Shown piece by piece: positions 12,397 to 24,478 of a stretch of DNA of 64,000 nt. The notes beneath the pieces were generated by a model. That model was given only the letters and a program-made list of their open reading frames with translations. It did not search any database and was not told where the DNA came from. This DNA is from Macrophomina tecta (taxonomy: Eukaryota > Ascomycota > Dothideomycetes > Botryosphaeriales > Botryosphaeriaceae): positions 1,736,001 to 1,800,000 of the forward strand of contig JAKSGN010000035.1 in assembly GCA_024180945.1 (NCBI GenBank), in the 5' to 3' direction. The translations under genes and the position numbers were made by a program. Every line of letters starts with the position of its first letter. Position 1 is the stretch's first letter.

Positions 12397-14062
12397 ATGG
12401 GGGAAACGAAGATTGTCGTCCTGGGGTAAGCTGACAGCGGAGGGAGGACGTGCCTGAGAGCGAGGACGGTTGCTGAGCCTCGCTGTGTCTTGTCTAGGGC
12501 TGGCGTGGTTGGTCTGACCACCGCTATGCAATTGTCCAGGAACAACGATTACAGCGTCACTATTGTCGCCAAGCACATGCCTGGCGACTACGATATCGAG
12601 TATGCTTCTCCTTGGGCCGGCGCCAATTATCTCCCGTAAGTGCTGCCCAGCAACTCTCATGACGCATTCATTTCCCCCTCTACTCCTCCCCCGCCAGCCA
12701 CGGCCGGCATTTGCGCGTCGGCGGATTTACGTTGTCCTCCTGGTCGTTTACCTGCACGTATATTTGTCACATCTGCCCCTTCTTTCCTAGCCGATGGCCG
12801 GATGATCAGGATATCGCTTTATCTCGACAAAAAGTCAATAGCTCGGTGTTCATCTCGTCCATTAGTCTTCCCTTCTTAAAGCATATGGCCTTTTATACGC
12901 AATTTCCTAACCACCATACTCTAGTGTCGGAGTACCTGGCTCGAATCTCGCAGAATACGAGAAAAACACCTGGCCAGAGCTGCAACGGCTAGCCGCGAAC
13001 GTCCCCGAAGCGCACATCCACTTCCAGGAGACCGTCCTGCACAACCGCAAGAAAGACGGCGGCACCACCACTGGGAACTGGTTCAACGAGTTGCTGAAGA
13101 CAGACCCGTGGTTCAAGGACGTGGTGCCCAATGTAGATCTCCCACCCCCTGCTGCCCGGAGCAAGACTCCCAATCACCTCTGCACGAACCCCCCATCCCG
13201 ATTTCCCCTGGAGCATCTCCAATAATCAATAGCCTCTAACGTGCGCTTACCACTCCAGTTCCGCGTCCTCCCCCAGGGCCAGCTCGGCCCAGGCATCGAC
13301 TCGGCAACGGCATTCACATCCGTCTGCATCAACACCGCGCTCTATCTCCCCTGGCTCACAGGCCAATGCCGTAAGCACGGCGCGCAGCTGCGCCGGGGCA
13401 TCGTGTCGCACGTGGCGGATGCTGCGGCGCTACACCACAGCGGGCAACGCGCCGACATCGTCGTCAACTGCACCGGGCTGGGCTCGCTCAAGCTGGGCGG
13501 CGTGCAAGACACCAACATGTACCCCGGCCGCGGCCAGATTGTACTGGTGCGCAACACGCCGGGCGTGATGACCAGCTCCTCTGGGACGGATGATGGCGAG
13601 GATGAAGCAGTCTACATCATGCAGCGAGCCGACGGTGAGTCTCCCCCTCCTGCCCCTTTTCTCGCGTATCGGAACCGAGCAGATGGCTTTTCCCCAGCCA
13701 TGGCCAGAAAGAACTGACCAGCGTTAGGCGGCGGCACCATCCTGGGCGGCTGCTTGCAGAAGCACAGCTGGGAGTCGCAGCCCGACCCCAATTTGGCCGT
13801 GCGCATCATGAAGCGCGCGGTTGAACTCTGCCCGGCACTTACGGACGGCAAGGGGATCGAGGCACTCAGTATCATCCGGCACGGAGTCGGCCTGCGGCCT
13901 ATGCGTGAGGGTGGGCCGCGGGTCGACAAGGAGCGGATCGAGGGCGTGTGGACTGTTCACAACTACGGCCATGGCGGCTACGGATACCAGGCTAGTTACG
14001 GCTCAGCCGATGCTGCCGTAAAGCTTGTTGATGAGATCGCAAAGACTAAAGCGAAGTTGTAA
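12397..14062 (+). CDS. D-amino-acid oxidase, peroxisomal
   Basis: FAD enzyme that oxidatively deaminates D-amino acids to 2-oxo acids, ammonia and H2O2. Five exons: 12397-12425, 12498-12635, 12925-13132, 13259-13634 and 13728-14062. All junctions keep frame, giving 361 aa, typical for the family. The FAD-binding GxGxxG is GAGVVG at 10-15, split by intron 1. The substrate and FAD region near the C-terminus has the arginine-containing GVGLRPMREGG and the DAO signature NYGHGGYGYQ. The last three residues are AKL, an accepted variant of the PTS1 peroxisome signal, which fits a peroxide-producing oxidase. Intron 2 is 289 nt, much longer than the other introns (72, 126 and 93 nt). Identification is firm; substrate preference (neutral or acidic D-amino acids) cannot be read from the sequence. 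Confidence 0.95.
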
Positions 14063-14436
14063 GTACCCCGTAGGAGGCGGAACGGGCTTCTAGACCAAGC
14101 GTAGATACATAGTGAATTTATAAACTCAAAGTGGCTGCCGAGTTCTGTAAACAACCCTCATTCAGCATTCACAACCCCTCCAGAATCAGGGCTGAATGCA
14201 CTCAATAGCGATAGGTGAACCACGCGGCATAGCGAGGATGAGTCCAGCGTGGACCGACTGATTCAAGTATCTATATAGGCTTCTTTCGACCGCGTAGGCC
14301 ATGCAGACCTCTATTTTCTCTTTGGAGCTTCTGGAAGCGACAGGCCTTTCAGCAGTCACTTTTCTCATAAGCAACTCCATCTTAACCCATCTCGGAATTT
14401 TCCGTACCACAGCCATCTGCTTCAGTCGTACTTTGA
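14063..14436. other. Short convergent intergenic region
   Basis: 374 bp between the stop codons of DAO and ULA1. It holds both 3' UTRs; I see no further gene. Confidence 0.6.
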
Positions 14437-16306
14437 TTATACACGGATGACTCCACTCTTGCTCCTAACACCGTCGAAAACGCAAGTGTTGTCAACGGGA
14501 ACGTACTGCTTCGTGACGACCTTGATGACTTCCTGGGACACGATGCCACCGGCCAAAGCAGCGATATTGTGCAATTCAGAGCCGCCCGCGCGAGTCCTTT
14601 GAGACAGGTCAGCTTCCATCTGGTGAATGTGAACTGAGGGCAATACTTACAGCTCAGCAACGTACTTGTGAACAGCGTCCTTCAGTTCATTGTACTCAGC
14701 CTCATCCTCGATGAAGGCGCCTGCCTCCTGTAATAAGCCGTCCATGATAGTCTTCGCAATACCGAACATTTTCTCAACGTCCGTCTCAACTTCAGCGTCA
14801 CTGGTACCCGGAAGGCGGGGGGCACCAAGCAGGCCATCCGCATCATGTGTCCCAACGAACTTGTCCCACGCCAGAAAAGCCACGTACAGTAGGAAAAGAG
14901 AGTCAAGGTTCTGCAGGCCGCCAAAGCCAGCGAGGCTCTTGGCCCTCTCGCCCCAGCTAATGCTGCCTTCACTTCCTTGGACCACGTGGAAAGGACGTCC
15001 CCGCACGAGCTTGATGTGGCCAGCGTTCTTGCAGAAAGCCTCAATCTCCTTGTCGGGCACCGAGCCCGGGGGGCGAACTAGCTGATTCTCGAGAGCACGT
15101 ACTGTATCGGTGACCTCGGCAAGATCGGCGCGTGCCTTGGCCTTGTATACGTTCTGCAGCTTGATGTAGTCAGCTGACTTAGCCTTCATGTCCGGAAGGG
15201 AGCCCGGAAGAGGAAGGACGCCGTGCTTCTGGTAGAACAGCGATATCGAATGAGCAATGAGCCAGAAGCTCGGCGACTGAGTTGTAAGATTCTTGCACTC
15301 CTCCGCCTCAAAGACCTCGCGAACAGCACTGCTCGCTTGGGGAGGATTCAAGCTCTTGAGGACTGCGGACGCGGCCTCATCGAAGTTTTCTTCCCCTCCT
15401 TCTGGGGTATTTGTACGAATGGCCCCAGATATTAACGACCGGAATTCGGTCTTCTCTTTGTAATTCTGCGGCACTTTACCGTCATGTGTCTTCTTCCACT
15501 CCTCCAGATAATGTAGCAGAATCAAAACGTATGGAATGTGGCCGTGGTCCTCATCACTCATAGCATTTATATTGCTAGTGTGGTCCGCGGCAAGCTGCAG
15601 AAGCTCAGGCCATGGTGCCAAAAGCCTGAGATCTATGGTTGACTCCACAGGGGGGTGGGTATCGACTATAGGGAAGGTGGGAGGAAGGTGGATGGAGAAG
15701 TGGGCATAGAAGCCTACGCAGTGGATGTAGAAGGTTGGGATCTGGGTCTTGGAGGCGTGGAGGCTGATCTGCTCGAGGATGGCGGGTCGAATGGGTGCGA
15801 TAACGAGGACGAGAGTGTATGGCTCAAGCGCGGATGGCTTGCTGATGAAGGATTCGATGGGCTGGCTTGGTTAGTTCTGACAGCCATACCCTTAGAGTGA
15901 TGTCCTACCTCGGTGATAAAATGGCCCTGCACGTCCGGGTTCAGCTCCTTCAGCAAGTTGCAGGTGTGTTGGGCCCGAAAGCTGCCTAGGTGCTCATCCT
16001 CGAGGAAGAAGTTCACTCCTAGATCGGTTTCGGTGACAACGGCAGAGTCCTGAATCGTAAATCTCCCGATTCCTGAGCAAAGTTAGCTCGAATTCTAGGT
16101 CTGCAGATAGCATAGCGGATCTCACCGGGGAGCACGAGATTCTTCAGTGTCTCAATACCCACGACACCGGGACCTGAGTTGATGAGGAGGATGTGTGCAT
16201 CTTCCAGCGCTTGCTGACCGCTGGCGGCCCATAGACGAAGCTGCCTGTCGTACTTCTTCTCTTTCGAAGTCGGGCCCTGGAGCGGAGGAGGGGTGGTACC
16301 CGGCAT
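14437..16306 (-). CDS. ULA1: NEDD8-activating enzyme E1 regulatory subunit (ULA1/APPBP1)
   Basis: This subunit pairs with Uba3 to activate the ubiquitin-like protein NEDD8/Rub1, which is then attached to cullins. Exons are 16306-16126, 16072-15909, 15861-14651 and 14596-14437; introns are 46-54 nt. The product is 571 aa, near the family length. The N-terminus has the E1 signature [20 protein letters not shown] and the nucleotide-fold remnant [20 protein letters not shown]. Continuing motifs [12 protein letters not shown] and the long helical middle match APPBP1. The C-terminus [20 protein letters not shown] is the conserved E1 adenylation-domain tail. As in other APPBP1 proteins there is no catalytic-cysteine domain; that lies in Uba3. 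It is divergent from the ribose-5-phosphate isomerase gene. Confidence 0.95.
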
Positions 16307-17240
16307 TGTGAGGGGCGATTGGCAGCGAGAAAGAGGAGCGGCGGAACGGAGATAGTGGTACAACCAAACAGCTGTTGCTGCCTCGCGCGTGCACGGGTTG
16401 TGTCTCAATGCTGGAGCTCCGCGTCTAGCGCGTCATTCATGCGCGGGGCAAACGCCGACTCGCCGATTGCTCGGGCCGGGCCAGCAGCTCCCCGATTGCC
16501 CGTAAGGCTGCTCGAGGTTGGCCGGGAGTTTGCAGCAGTCCCTCTGAGCCGAAGAGCTTCCTGCATGCCATGATATGGAGCTGGTGGCAAGGTCCTGGGA
16601 AGTGTTTCACCTTTCGAAATTTCCTCCTACTCCATTGTCCCTCGAAGAAAACCTCTCGTGACTGAATTCCGCGGTCTACCCTGACGATTCTGTCGAACAA
16701 GCGGGGCGGACTGGTGAGGAGAGGGAAACGCCAATGGGATTTCGCGCTCATGATTCAGAGCAATCTTCATTGTTTCGCCTCTCTCGTAACTCGCGGGCCG
16801 GTGATCTCCGTTTCCCAGCCAAACTCCACATACGTAGCGCCCAGAACTTACCCGGAGGAGCCATTGAGCTGCCCCGCTCATGTTAGCTACGACCGCCGTT
16901 CCCCCGAATGAGGCCAATATCGTCAGGATTTCACAGGGCAAAATGTGGCACGAATTGCTCAGACGGGGCGGATGGTCGTGAAAGCTGGGCGCGTGAAATT
17001 GCCGCATCGGGCCTTCTGGGCAGGAGAGCCGATGACGGAAGACAGCTGGTGGGGTCTGCTGAATGTCCCGCGACGGATGATTATTCACGCTTCATGCCGC
17101 CAACGACGTCAATCTCTCTCATCACCGAGCCCCGTCCTTCTTACTCCTCTCTAACGCCGCAAGCTATATAACAGCGTGTCTCGCTTAGGCCTGACCGCTT
17201 CAGGATTCCTCTCCCGACTGTTTAGCCTCCCAACGAGTGT
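16307..17240. promoter_or_regulatory. Divergent upstream region of ULA1 and RKI1, with TATA box
   Basis: About 0.93 kb. A TATATA at 17165-17170 lies 71 nt before the first RKI1 ATG (17241) and 287 nt before the second (17457), so transcription starting 30-100 nt downstream of it could include or skip the first ATG. The rest contains short random frames only. Confidence 0.5.
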
Positions 17241-18368
17241 ATGCCCCGCGCAACTGCACGCCTGTTCCCAACACTACTCACGTCTGCGAGGCGCCCTATA
17301 ACTCAATTTATCCCTCTCAGCCTACTACACAGGGCCTCATCTATACATTCCAGCCCATTCCGAAGCATCACGCTTGCACCTCCGTATCGCGTCTCCCAGA
17401 AGACGAGCTCTTTACGCCTCTTCCCATACCAATCCGCGCGCTTCCGTTCCGACACCATGTCTCCTGTCCTCACCGTCGAAGAGGCGAAGAAGCAGGCCGC
17501 TATCAAGGCCGTCGAAGACCACTTTGATCCCAATGCGCGTTATGTTGGCATCGGTTCCGGCACAACCATCGTCTACGTCGTCGAGGCTATCAAGGCCAAG
17601 AGCACCAACCCCACCATCCAATTCGTTCCCACCGGATACCAATCGCGACAGGTCATCGTGGAGGCTGGTCTGACGCCCATCGCGTTCGATTCTCTTCCCC
17701 CGAATGAGGTGCTGGATGTGGCCTTCGACGGCGCAGACGAGGTTGACGACGAGCTTAATTGCATAAAGGGCGGCGGTGCCTGCTTGTTCCAAGAGAAGCT
17801 CGTCGCTGAACGAGCGAAGAAATTTGTTTGCGTCGCAGGTATAGACTTCGAGTTCTTGAGCAGTACCCGCACATAGCTGCCTCAGACTGGCCCCCGCAGC
17901 TAACGTGTGGGCGCAATTTTTCTAGACTATCGCAAGGCACAATCGCGCCTCCTCACCCAATGGCCCAGCGTCCCCATTGAGGTCGCTCCCCTCGCTGCTC
18001 ACACGGTCGCTCAGGAACTGCGCCGGCTGGGCTCGACGAACCCGATTGTTCGCACCCATACTCTCGCCAAGACCGGGCCTGTCAAGACGGATCAGGACTT
18101 CTTCATCGTCGACGCGCCGTTCAAGAAGCTCCTCACGGAATCGGATGTTGCCTCTGGTGTAAAGGGCAATGGTGAAGACGGCGTCTGGGAGGTTCAAGCA
18201 CTAAGCAAGAAGATTAAGAGTATCACCGGCGTTTTGGAGGTTGGTATCTTCAGCGGCCGCAACGGAGAGGAAGCGCAGAAGCAGGGTGGCTGGGGTGGTC
18301 AGAAACCTGTCGCTGTCTACTTTGGTATGCAGGATGGAAGCGTGACTGTCAGGCACGCCAACAAATAG
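17241..18368 (+). CDS. RKI1: Ribose-5-phosphate isomerase A, with possible targeting extension
   Basis: Interconverts ribose-5-phosphate and ribulose-5-phosphate in the non-oxidative pentose phosphate pathway. Exons are 17241-17838 and 17926-18368 (intron 87 nt). From the first ATG the product is 346 aa; from the in-frame ATG at 17457 (context CACCATGTC) it is 274 aa, which is closer to the usual length. Family motifs include VGIGSGTTIVYVVEAI near the start of the core, AFDGADEVD with the catalytic acidic residues, and KGGGACLFQEKLV; the intron sits inside VADYRK. The 72 residues before the second ATG have about ten arginines, many Ser/Thr/Leu and no acidic residue until the last few, like a mitochondrial presequence. 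The core identification is firm. Which start is used, and whether both are, is open. Confidence 0.94.
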
Positions 18369-21139
18369 GCCGCGACAAACCATCAGGCTGTCGGTTGCTG
18401 CTTAATTATGGAAAGCCTGCGAAGAAAGTTTAGGTGGGTTTTGTATTGAACTGCGCGTTGTAAGCATTCGCGGCAGAGGATGGAATTCCCTACGTGTTGA
18501 CAGAGTACAGCGTGATGTGATGTTGGACCGAGAATACAGATGTTTGGAGCTATTCATGCCTGATCGCGGACTGATTTCAAAGTTAACGCACTAACGAGCC
18601 AGTAACCACATGGAGTCAGACCACTGGTTTCCAGTATCACCGGAGATGCCCCAGGGATACAAGCCGTTCACAATTCGGTCTCGCCTGGTTGGAGCCCAGA
18701 AACAGCACTACCAGATCAAGGTTCGGGTGACGGCAGAGTTCCCCTGGTCTTCGCTGAATCCGAAACCGTTGGGAAGTCGTCGGTGCATCTCACGTAGCTA
18801 ATTTGGACCGGCTATCATCTTAATTCCGGCAAATACGACGAATGAGGTCAGGAAGATACAGACTCAGGAAATGCTAGCGGGGGCGTTTCGGATTATGGAA
18901 GCCTATCCGGCGTCGTAGTACATAGCTACTGCAATTCGGGATCAATTAGAGGCGTAGGCTTATGGAGGCCTGACTCTTCAACTGCAAGGTTATCTGGCTG
19001 GAATACAAAAATTGAGCGATACGTATGTGCCACTATCCGTCCGGCCGCCGAGAAAGCTAAAGCATGCAGGTCTTAGGGGCGTCAGCAGCTCCTGGAGACT
19101 ACTCCGGGAAGAGTTGAGCAGTCTAGTACTTGAGCACCGCCGCTGGTCCACACAGGATGAAGCAGGGAGCAGAATGGTACGTAAGGCAGTCCGTCATCTG
19201 AGCGGGGATGGACTGAGTCGACTGCAGAGGTCAGACTTGGCGAAGCTAAGCCAGGATGCTGGAGTGGCTACGAGCCGTTCGGATGGAGCGGAATGTATCC
19301 GCCCCGGCCTTCCAGCAGGTGCAGGTGCAGCTGCACAGGGAAGCAGCTCGGACTGCGCGCGTGGGGAGAGCTGACCTACGGTGTCCGCTCGACTCAAAGC
19401 AACCCTCACCGGGCTACTTCTTTTCGGCTGTCCAGTCGCCCCATGCTCCTCGGTACGTCAGTCTGTCCCAACGGAGCGGAGCTTTACTAACGGAGACACT
19501 GGCAGATGACTTGCCCCCGACCCAATGCGATTCTCTACCACTGCAATCAACGACGCCCGTCAGAGCCCGCCATGCCCGCTGCAGCCTAGACGGGGGGTGG
19601 CAGTGTGCCGTTGAGGGGAGTGACGGGGGCGTCAACCTATGCACTACGCTTAGGCACGTGCAACGATACCGCTGCAGGCTGCATCTGGCTGATCCGGACA
19701 ACGCAGAGCCGCCGGCAGCGCCTGGCTCGTATCTACGTCGGCCACAAAGGATCCATTACTCGCACAGCTGCAGCCGTTGACGGGCGGGCTTGTGCAAGGG
19801 CAACGATGAGCACGACGTCTGCTTTGTACCGTCTCCGAGCGCTGGGCGTGTGCTTATCAGCGGCTGGCACAGCACGGGCCCGCACCTTCGTCCATGTTTG
19901 GCAGCCGCATGCGAGCAGCAAATCGAGGCTTTCGAGGCGTTGAGCTTTCCCCACGCCTTGGCCGATCGTGGGAAACAACAGGCATCCTCCACCCAATCAC
20001 CGCTGTGCGGCTCTGGTGTCGCCCGCTCCGACTGTGTATCTCCGACTGTCTTGTAACCATGCCGAGTCCGCCGTCGTGCCCCGTGCAGGGACTCCTGTCC
20101 GCGAGGCCGTCAGCTGCCTGCTGTCCATCCCTACCGTCGTCGTGGCTTCCTCCGTATCGGTAGCAGCCGCTTGCGGCATCACCATCCCGGAGCAGCCCTA
20201 TATCATGCCCGCCTCACCCCCTCTCCAACCAGTTACCAGCACCACCATCCGCCCAGCAACCCTGACTGTGTCTCTCCCTCCCTCGCCCAGCAGAGCCGCG
20301 TACAGCGACGTACAGATTGCCTGCCTACTGCAGTCTGCCTGAGTCTCCAGCGCCATCCCCGCACCTCCTCCGCCGTCTCCGCATAGGTCTTGTGACTCGC
20401 TACTCTTCGATCCTCCGCCCCGTACGCCCTCAGGTACAACCAGCTCGGCGCCCTACAGCAAGTCAAGGCTCACAGCCCTGCCTCTGTAGCTTGCGCTCAA
20501 GTACTTTGCACCGACCGGTCAAGAGTACGGCGTCCAGCTGATTGTGCTCTCGTCCTCCACTCGCCGCCAGTCGTCGTCCCTCTGCCCACCTGTGGCCCTT
20601 GCTATCTCACGCCGATCATTGATGTCGGTTGATTTGCGTCAAGCCTTCACTTCGCTACGCTTCCCATCTCGAGTCGAAAGTGTCTCGAGATCGCAGCTCT
20701 CCATTGATCATACAGGTGACAGTATCAGACCAGCTGAAAACTCGTGAACAACTCAGTCTGCAAAAGGTACTCGGCACAACTGGCTCTGCGGTATCAGAGC
20801 AGTCCTCCATCGCGAGGTTCAACACAATGTCTTGGTAGCCCTGGCCACGGTCCAGTCCTTCTGATGCTTCCCACTGGGGACCACTGTCTGCGCCGGGGTC
20901 CATCGTTGCTGTCTTCGATGAACCAAGCGCCCTTAGTCTTGTCTACACATCGTGGAGCTAATCACATGTACAGGATCTTGTCAAGCAAGCAGCCTCCATC
21001 ACAGCTTGATCACATAGCGCCCTCATTGAACGTTTGCAAAGCTATTCAAGCTGGCTCTCCATCAGAACATCCCTATCCACAAACGCACCGGCCGAACCCA
21101 CATCAACTATAGTAGAAGAAGCAACACCAAATCGCAATC
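18369..21139. other. Gene-poor intergenic region
   Basis: About 2.8 kb between RKI1 and the GNAT gene. Short open frames occur (for example ATG at 18610, 63 codons; frames at 19012-20340), but they overlap one another, lack family motifs and have Arg/Ser/Pro-rich random composition. The last part should hold the promoter and 5' UTR of the GNAT gene. I see no transposon ends or RNA gene. Confidence 0.5.
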
Positions 21140-22100
21140 ATGGAGACCACAACATTCGCTGCCGGTACCATCAATTTCATCAAGCCGAAAGCAGCCATGA
21201 GCCCTACGCGCAAGGACTCTGCCAATGAACTCAACGCAGAACCCTTCAACCATACCAAAGGGAATGTTGAAACGGTGGAGTCCATCTCTGTTGAGTCGAC
21301 CCCAGAACCAACCATTGTACCTGTTCCGGTCCCATCCATCAGCCCTAGTGCCGATGACAAGGTCCGCATCGTCAACGTCTCTGAATACAAAGCCGCCGCG
21401 CTTGCTCTTGCCGAAGCTTTCAAAGACGATGATGTGTCACGCTATTTCCTTGACACTGCGGACCGCGCTGACTGGACTTCCGAGCAAAAGTGGGATCTTC
21501 ATGTTTCTATCTTCGAGTATGTCGTATATGCCCATATACTCAAGGGTCTCGTTACTACTGTGGGTTTCGACTATGGTGCTGTAGCCTTGTGGTATGTTAT
21601 CTCATCTTCCACCCTGTGTCCGACCTGTCAGACCATCAAGTTGCACCTTTGACGTCTCATCTAACGTTCAACCCAGGATGCCTCCTGGCAACAACATGGA
21701 TGATCTCCTCACTATTCTGCGCAGCGGCATGTGGCGCCTTCGCTACCGCCTCTCGCGTGAAGGCCGCAAGCGCTTCTTCACCGAGTTCATGCCGCTGCTG
21801 CATGATACCAAAGCCAGTATCCTAGGCGATCGGGACGCCACCTCATGGTATCTCGTCTATATCGGCACCAAGCCATCGGCTCGCGGTAAGGGCTACTGCC
21901 GTAAGTTGATCGAGCACGTAACCGATACGGCGGACCGCGAGGGCCGCGCCACCTACCTTGAGAGCAGTAATGTCCGCAACGTTCCGATATACCGCCGCAT
22001 GGGCTTCCGCGAGTGTAGACGTATCTATTTGCAGCGTGCTGAGGAAAGTAACGTGGCGCTGGATATCATGGTCAGAGAGCCGGGCGTGAAAGGGGGGTGA
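21140..22100 (+). CDS. GNAT-family N-acetyltransferase
   Basis: Predicted acetyl-CoA-dependent acetyltransferase of unknown substrate. Exons are 21140-21591 and 21677-22100 (intron 85 nt, GTATGT donor); the product is 291 aa. The first 80 or so residues are polar and probably disordered (many Thr, Pro, Glu). The GNAT fold begins near KVRIVNVSEYKAAALALAEAF. The acetyl-CoA pyrophosphate-binding R/Q-x-x-G-x-G/A motif is in GTKPSARGKGYCRKLI, preceded by the strand WYLVYIG. The final strands YLESSNVRNVPIYRRMGFRE and a short tail follow the standard pattern. The junction AVALW-MPPG is common in fungal members of this group. No neighbouring gene hints at the substrate. Confidence 0.9.
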
Positions 22101-22839
22101 ATGGATCGCAGAATGAGTTGGAGATGAAGGGGATGGGATAAAGTACATTGGGGTATTCAACTACTATGTTGGTTGGTATGACCGTATTCAACATGCGAGT
22201 CGGGATGTTCGGGTTTATGTAGTTTCGCAGCACTAGGCCACTCGTTCACATACTCTATGGTATTCATAAATTTGCTACGTCATGTCCATCCTCGCTCTAA
22301 CTCGCAGTTGACTACTCGTGAAATCCTACGGAGAGATGCACGAGTACATTGCTGGTCTAATCATAAATTTTCGTTCTGTGTCAGACGCGCGCCATAGGTT
22401 CATCCTGTGAAATACTGAACCAATCGAGGTCGGAGAAACTCATACTGATATCTTGATCAGTACCAGCTGTACTTCTGAAAAAGGCAAAGCGTCGGTACTT
22501 CGAAGGCATCCAGCATTGATATACGTAATATATGGATCGAGAACAGATCGAATGCACTGAGCTGGATTGCTCTCGATTTCCAATGCGCACATTACAACAG
22601 CCCTTCGGCCATGACATTTATTCACGACATGCCTGATATTGATAAGAGTAAAAGAAATGTCTACAACTTTAGTTTCGCCCTACCTGCAAGACAGAAAAGA
22701 ATATGAAATAGGAAAATGAAAAGGGAGAGAATGACCACAACAGACTATAGACACACATCCAAACGCCATTTTCCCGCCGAATCCCTGATGACGACAGCAA
22801 ACGCCAACTCTCTCTCTCTCTCTCTCTCTATCGCTCCCG
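22101..22839. other. Convergent intergenic region with a CT repeat
   Basis: 739 bp between the 3' ends of the GNAT and MFS genes. A (CT)11 dinucleotide repeat sits at 22808-22829, only 10 nt beyond the MFS stop codon, so it would lie in that 3' UTR as an AG repeat. No gene seen. Confidence 0.6.
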
Positions 22840-24478
22840 TCACGCGTCACCCGCCTCCTCGAAAACCTCGTCATCCCCCTTCCTTCCCATGAAGACGAAG
22901 GCCAGCATGGCGGTGCCCGCGCACAGCGCCGCCATCACAGCCAACATGTTGCCGAAGCCCAGCCACGTCTTCAGGGCGCCGGCGACCAAGGGGCCAACGG
23001 CGAGGCCGAGGTTCCAAATCATGCCGTTGAGGCCGTACAGCTGAGCGTAGGGGCCGCGTTCGCCGAAAAGCTCGGGGTTGGCGCGGTGGTAGGCATCAAC
23101 GATGAGACCGGCCTCGACAAGACTGGGGGCGTTGACGATGGCGATGCCGATGCCGCAGAGGCTGAGGAGGAGGCAAAAGAGCGCGATCTCGCGGGACGTG
23201 TCCACGCCGGCGTCGTTGCTGGGCACGGCGAGGAGGCGGAAAAGGGTGAGCACGGGGGCGAGCCAGGCGTAGCCGACGACGGCGACGGCGCGCGGGCTAA
23301 AGCGGTCGGCGGCCCAGCCTGCGAGCGGGCCAATGAAGAGGTCGAAGGTGCCGAGCGCGAGGAAGAGCAGGCCAGCGCGCAGTGAGTTGAAGCCGTAGGT
23401 CTCCTTCGCAGCGACGGGGAGTGTGCTGTCGAAAGTGCCGAAGAGGAGGGCTTGGATGAAGCCGACCAGGAGCGAGGTCAGCATGCGCGGGTGCGGCAGG
23501 AGGACGAGGATGGGCACGTGGCGGGCCAGGAAAGACTTTTTCGAAGTGTGCTTGCTGGAGAGTCGGTAGCGGGGGTCGCCTGCAGGACGTCGTTGACCGA
23601 GAAGGGGTGTATTCTCGTTCGTGTCGTTGGATGGGAAGGGTGCGGTTTCCGGGGAGGGCCTGTCATGGCCGTATTGGAGCTTTGAAACTGACTGTTGCTC
23701 GTACTGCAGAGCTACCTTACGCTCGATGACGAGTAGTCGCATGATCAAGTCCATGATGACTATGGCAATACTGACGCCAAATACGCCAGTGTAGCCAGTC
23801 TTACGGTAGAGGATGCCGCCTAGAACGGGCGAGATTAGACCCCCCACGGTCATGAGACTGTAGATCTATGAAAGTCGTTAGCTTTGGGGAGAAGACAGGC
23901 GAATATGTTCTAGAACGACATACTGAACCAATGACGGCACCCATTCTATCTGAACCCACAGTTTCAACGAGAAGAGCAAGACCAACGACCCAAACGACTG
24001 CAGCCGATAGACCCTGGAGTGCCCTGGCAACAATGAGGGCCAGAACGGTCTGGCCTAATGCCAGCAGGAAAGTAGCAATCAACAAGGCACTGAGGCCCAA
24101 GAGGAATGGCAGTTGCCGAGTGCCCCATTTGTCTGCCAGCAGACCGGTGATTGGTGAGGAAATGACTGAGGCGGCAGCGTAGACTGCCAAAAGATTTGAG
24201 ACTTGGCTCTGGATCTGGTCGTCGGGCAGGTGGATCCTGTCCTGCAGCATAAAAGGAAGGACGGGAACGATGAGGCAATACAGGACCATGTCGGTGAAAA
24301 TGCCCATGCCGACGGTGCTCACGATGAACCAGGTCGAGGATCGCCATCGTAGGCCCACGGGTGGCGGCGGAGGCTGGTTCTCGACAGGCGGTCGGGCAGT
24401 GGTGGGGCGCAATGCGGGGGACATGGTCGGCACCACGAAGGCAATAGGTGAACGAGAAGGAGCGGACTGGATACCCAT
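22840..24478 (-). CDS. MFS transporter, DHA1/vesicular-amine-transporter-like
   Basis: Predicted proton-coupled exporter in the plasma or an internal membrane; substrate unknown. Exons are 24478-23924 and 23865-22840 (intron 58 nt); the product is 526 aa. After a proline-rich cytosolic N-terminus come about six membrane segments, with the MFS loop 2-3 motif as GLLADKWGTRQLPF. A hydrophilic central loop (about residues 230-310: ERKVALQYEQQ ... NTPLLGQRRP) is followed by six more segments, with a second copy of the loop motif as GWAADRFSPRAV. This 6+6 layout is normal for MFS. It resembles fungal proteins related to vesicular amine transporters, but that is only a family-level match. The start at 24478 is the first ATG in frame; a second in-frame ATG lies 18 codons later. 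Confidence 0.9.

Noticed and set aside
18610..18801. 63-codon frame starting with ATG (ESDHWFPVSPEMPQGYKPF)
   Set aside because: Looks mildly protein-like but is short, isolated and lacks splice-linked exons or a family match I know.
23086..23685. Plus-strand open frames opposite the MFS transporter
   Set aside because: Highly charged, Glu/Ala/Gly-rich shadow frames; the minus strand encodes clear membrane segments.
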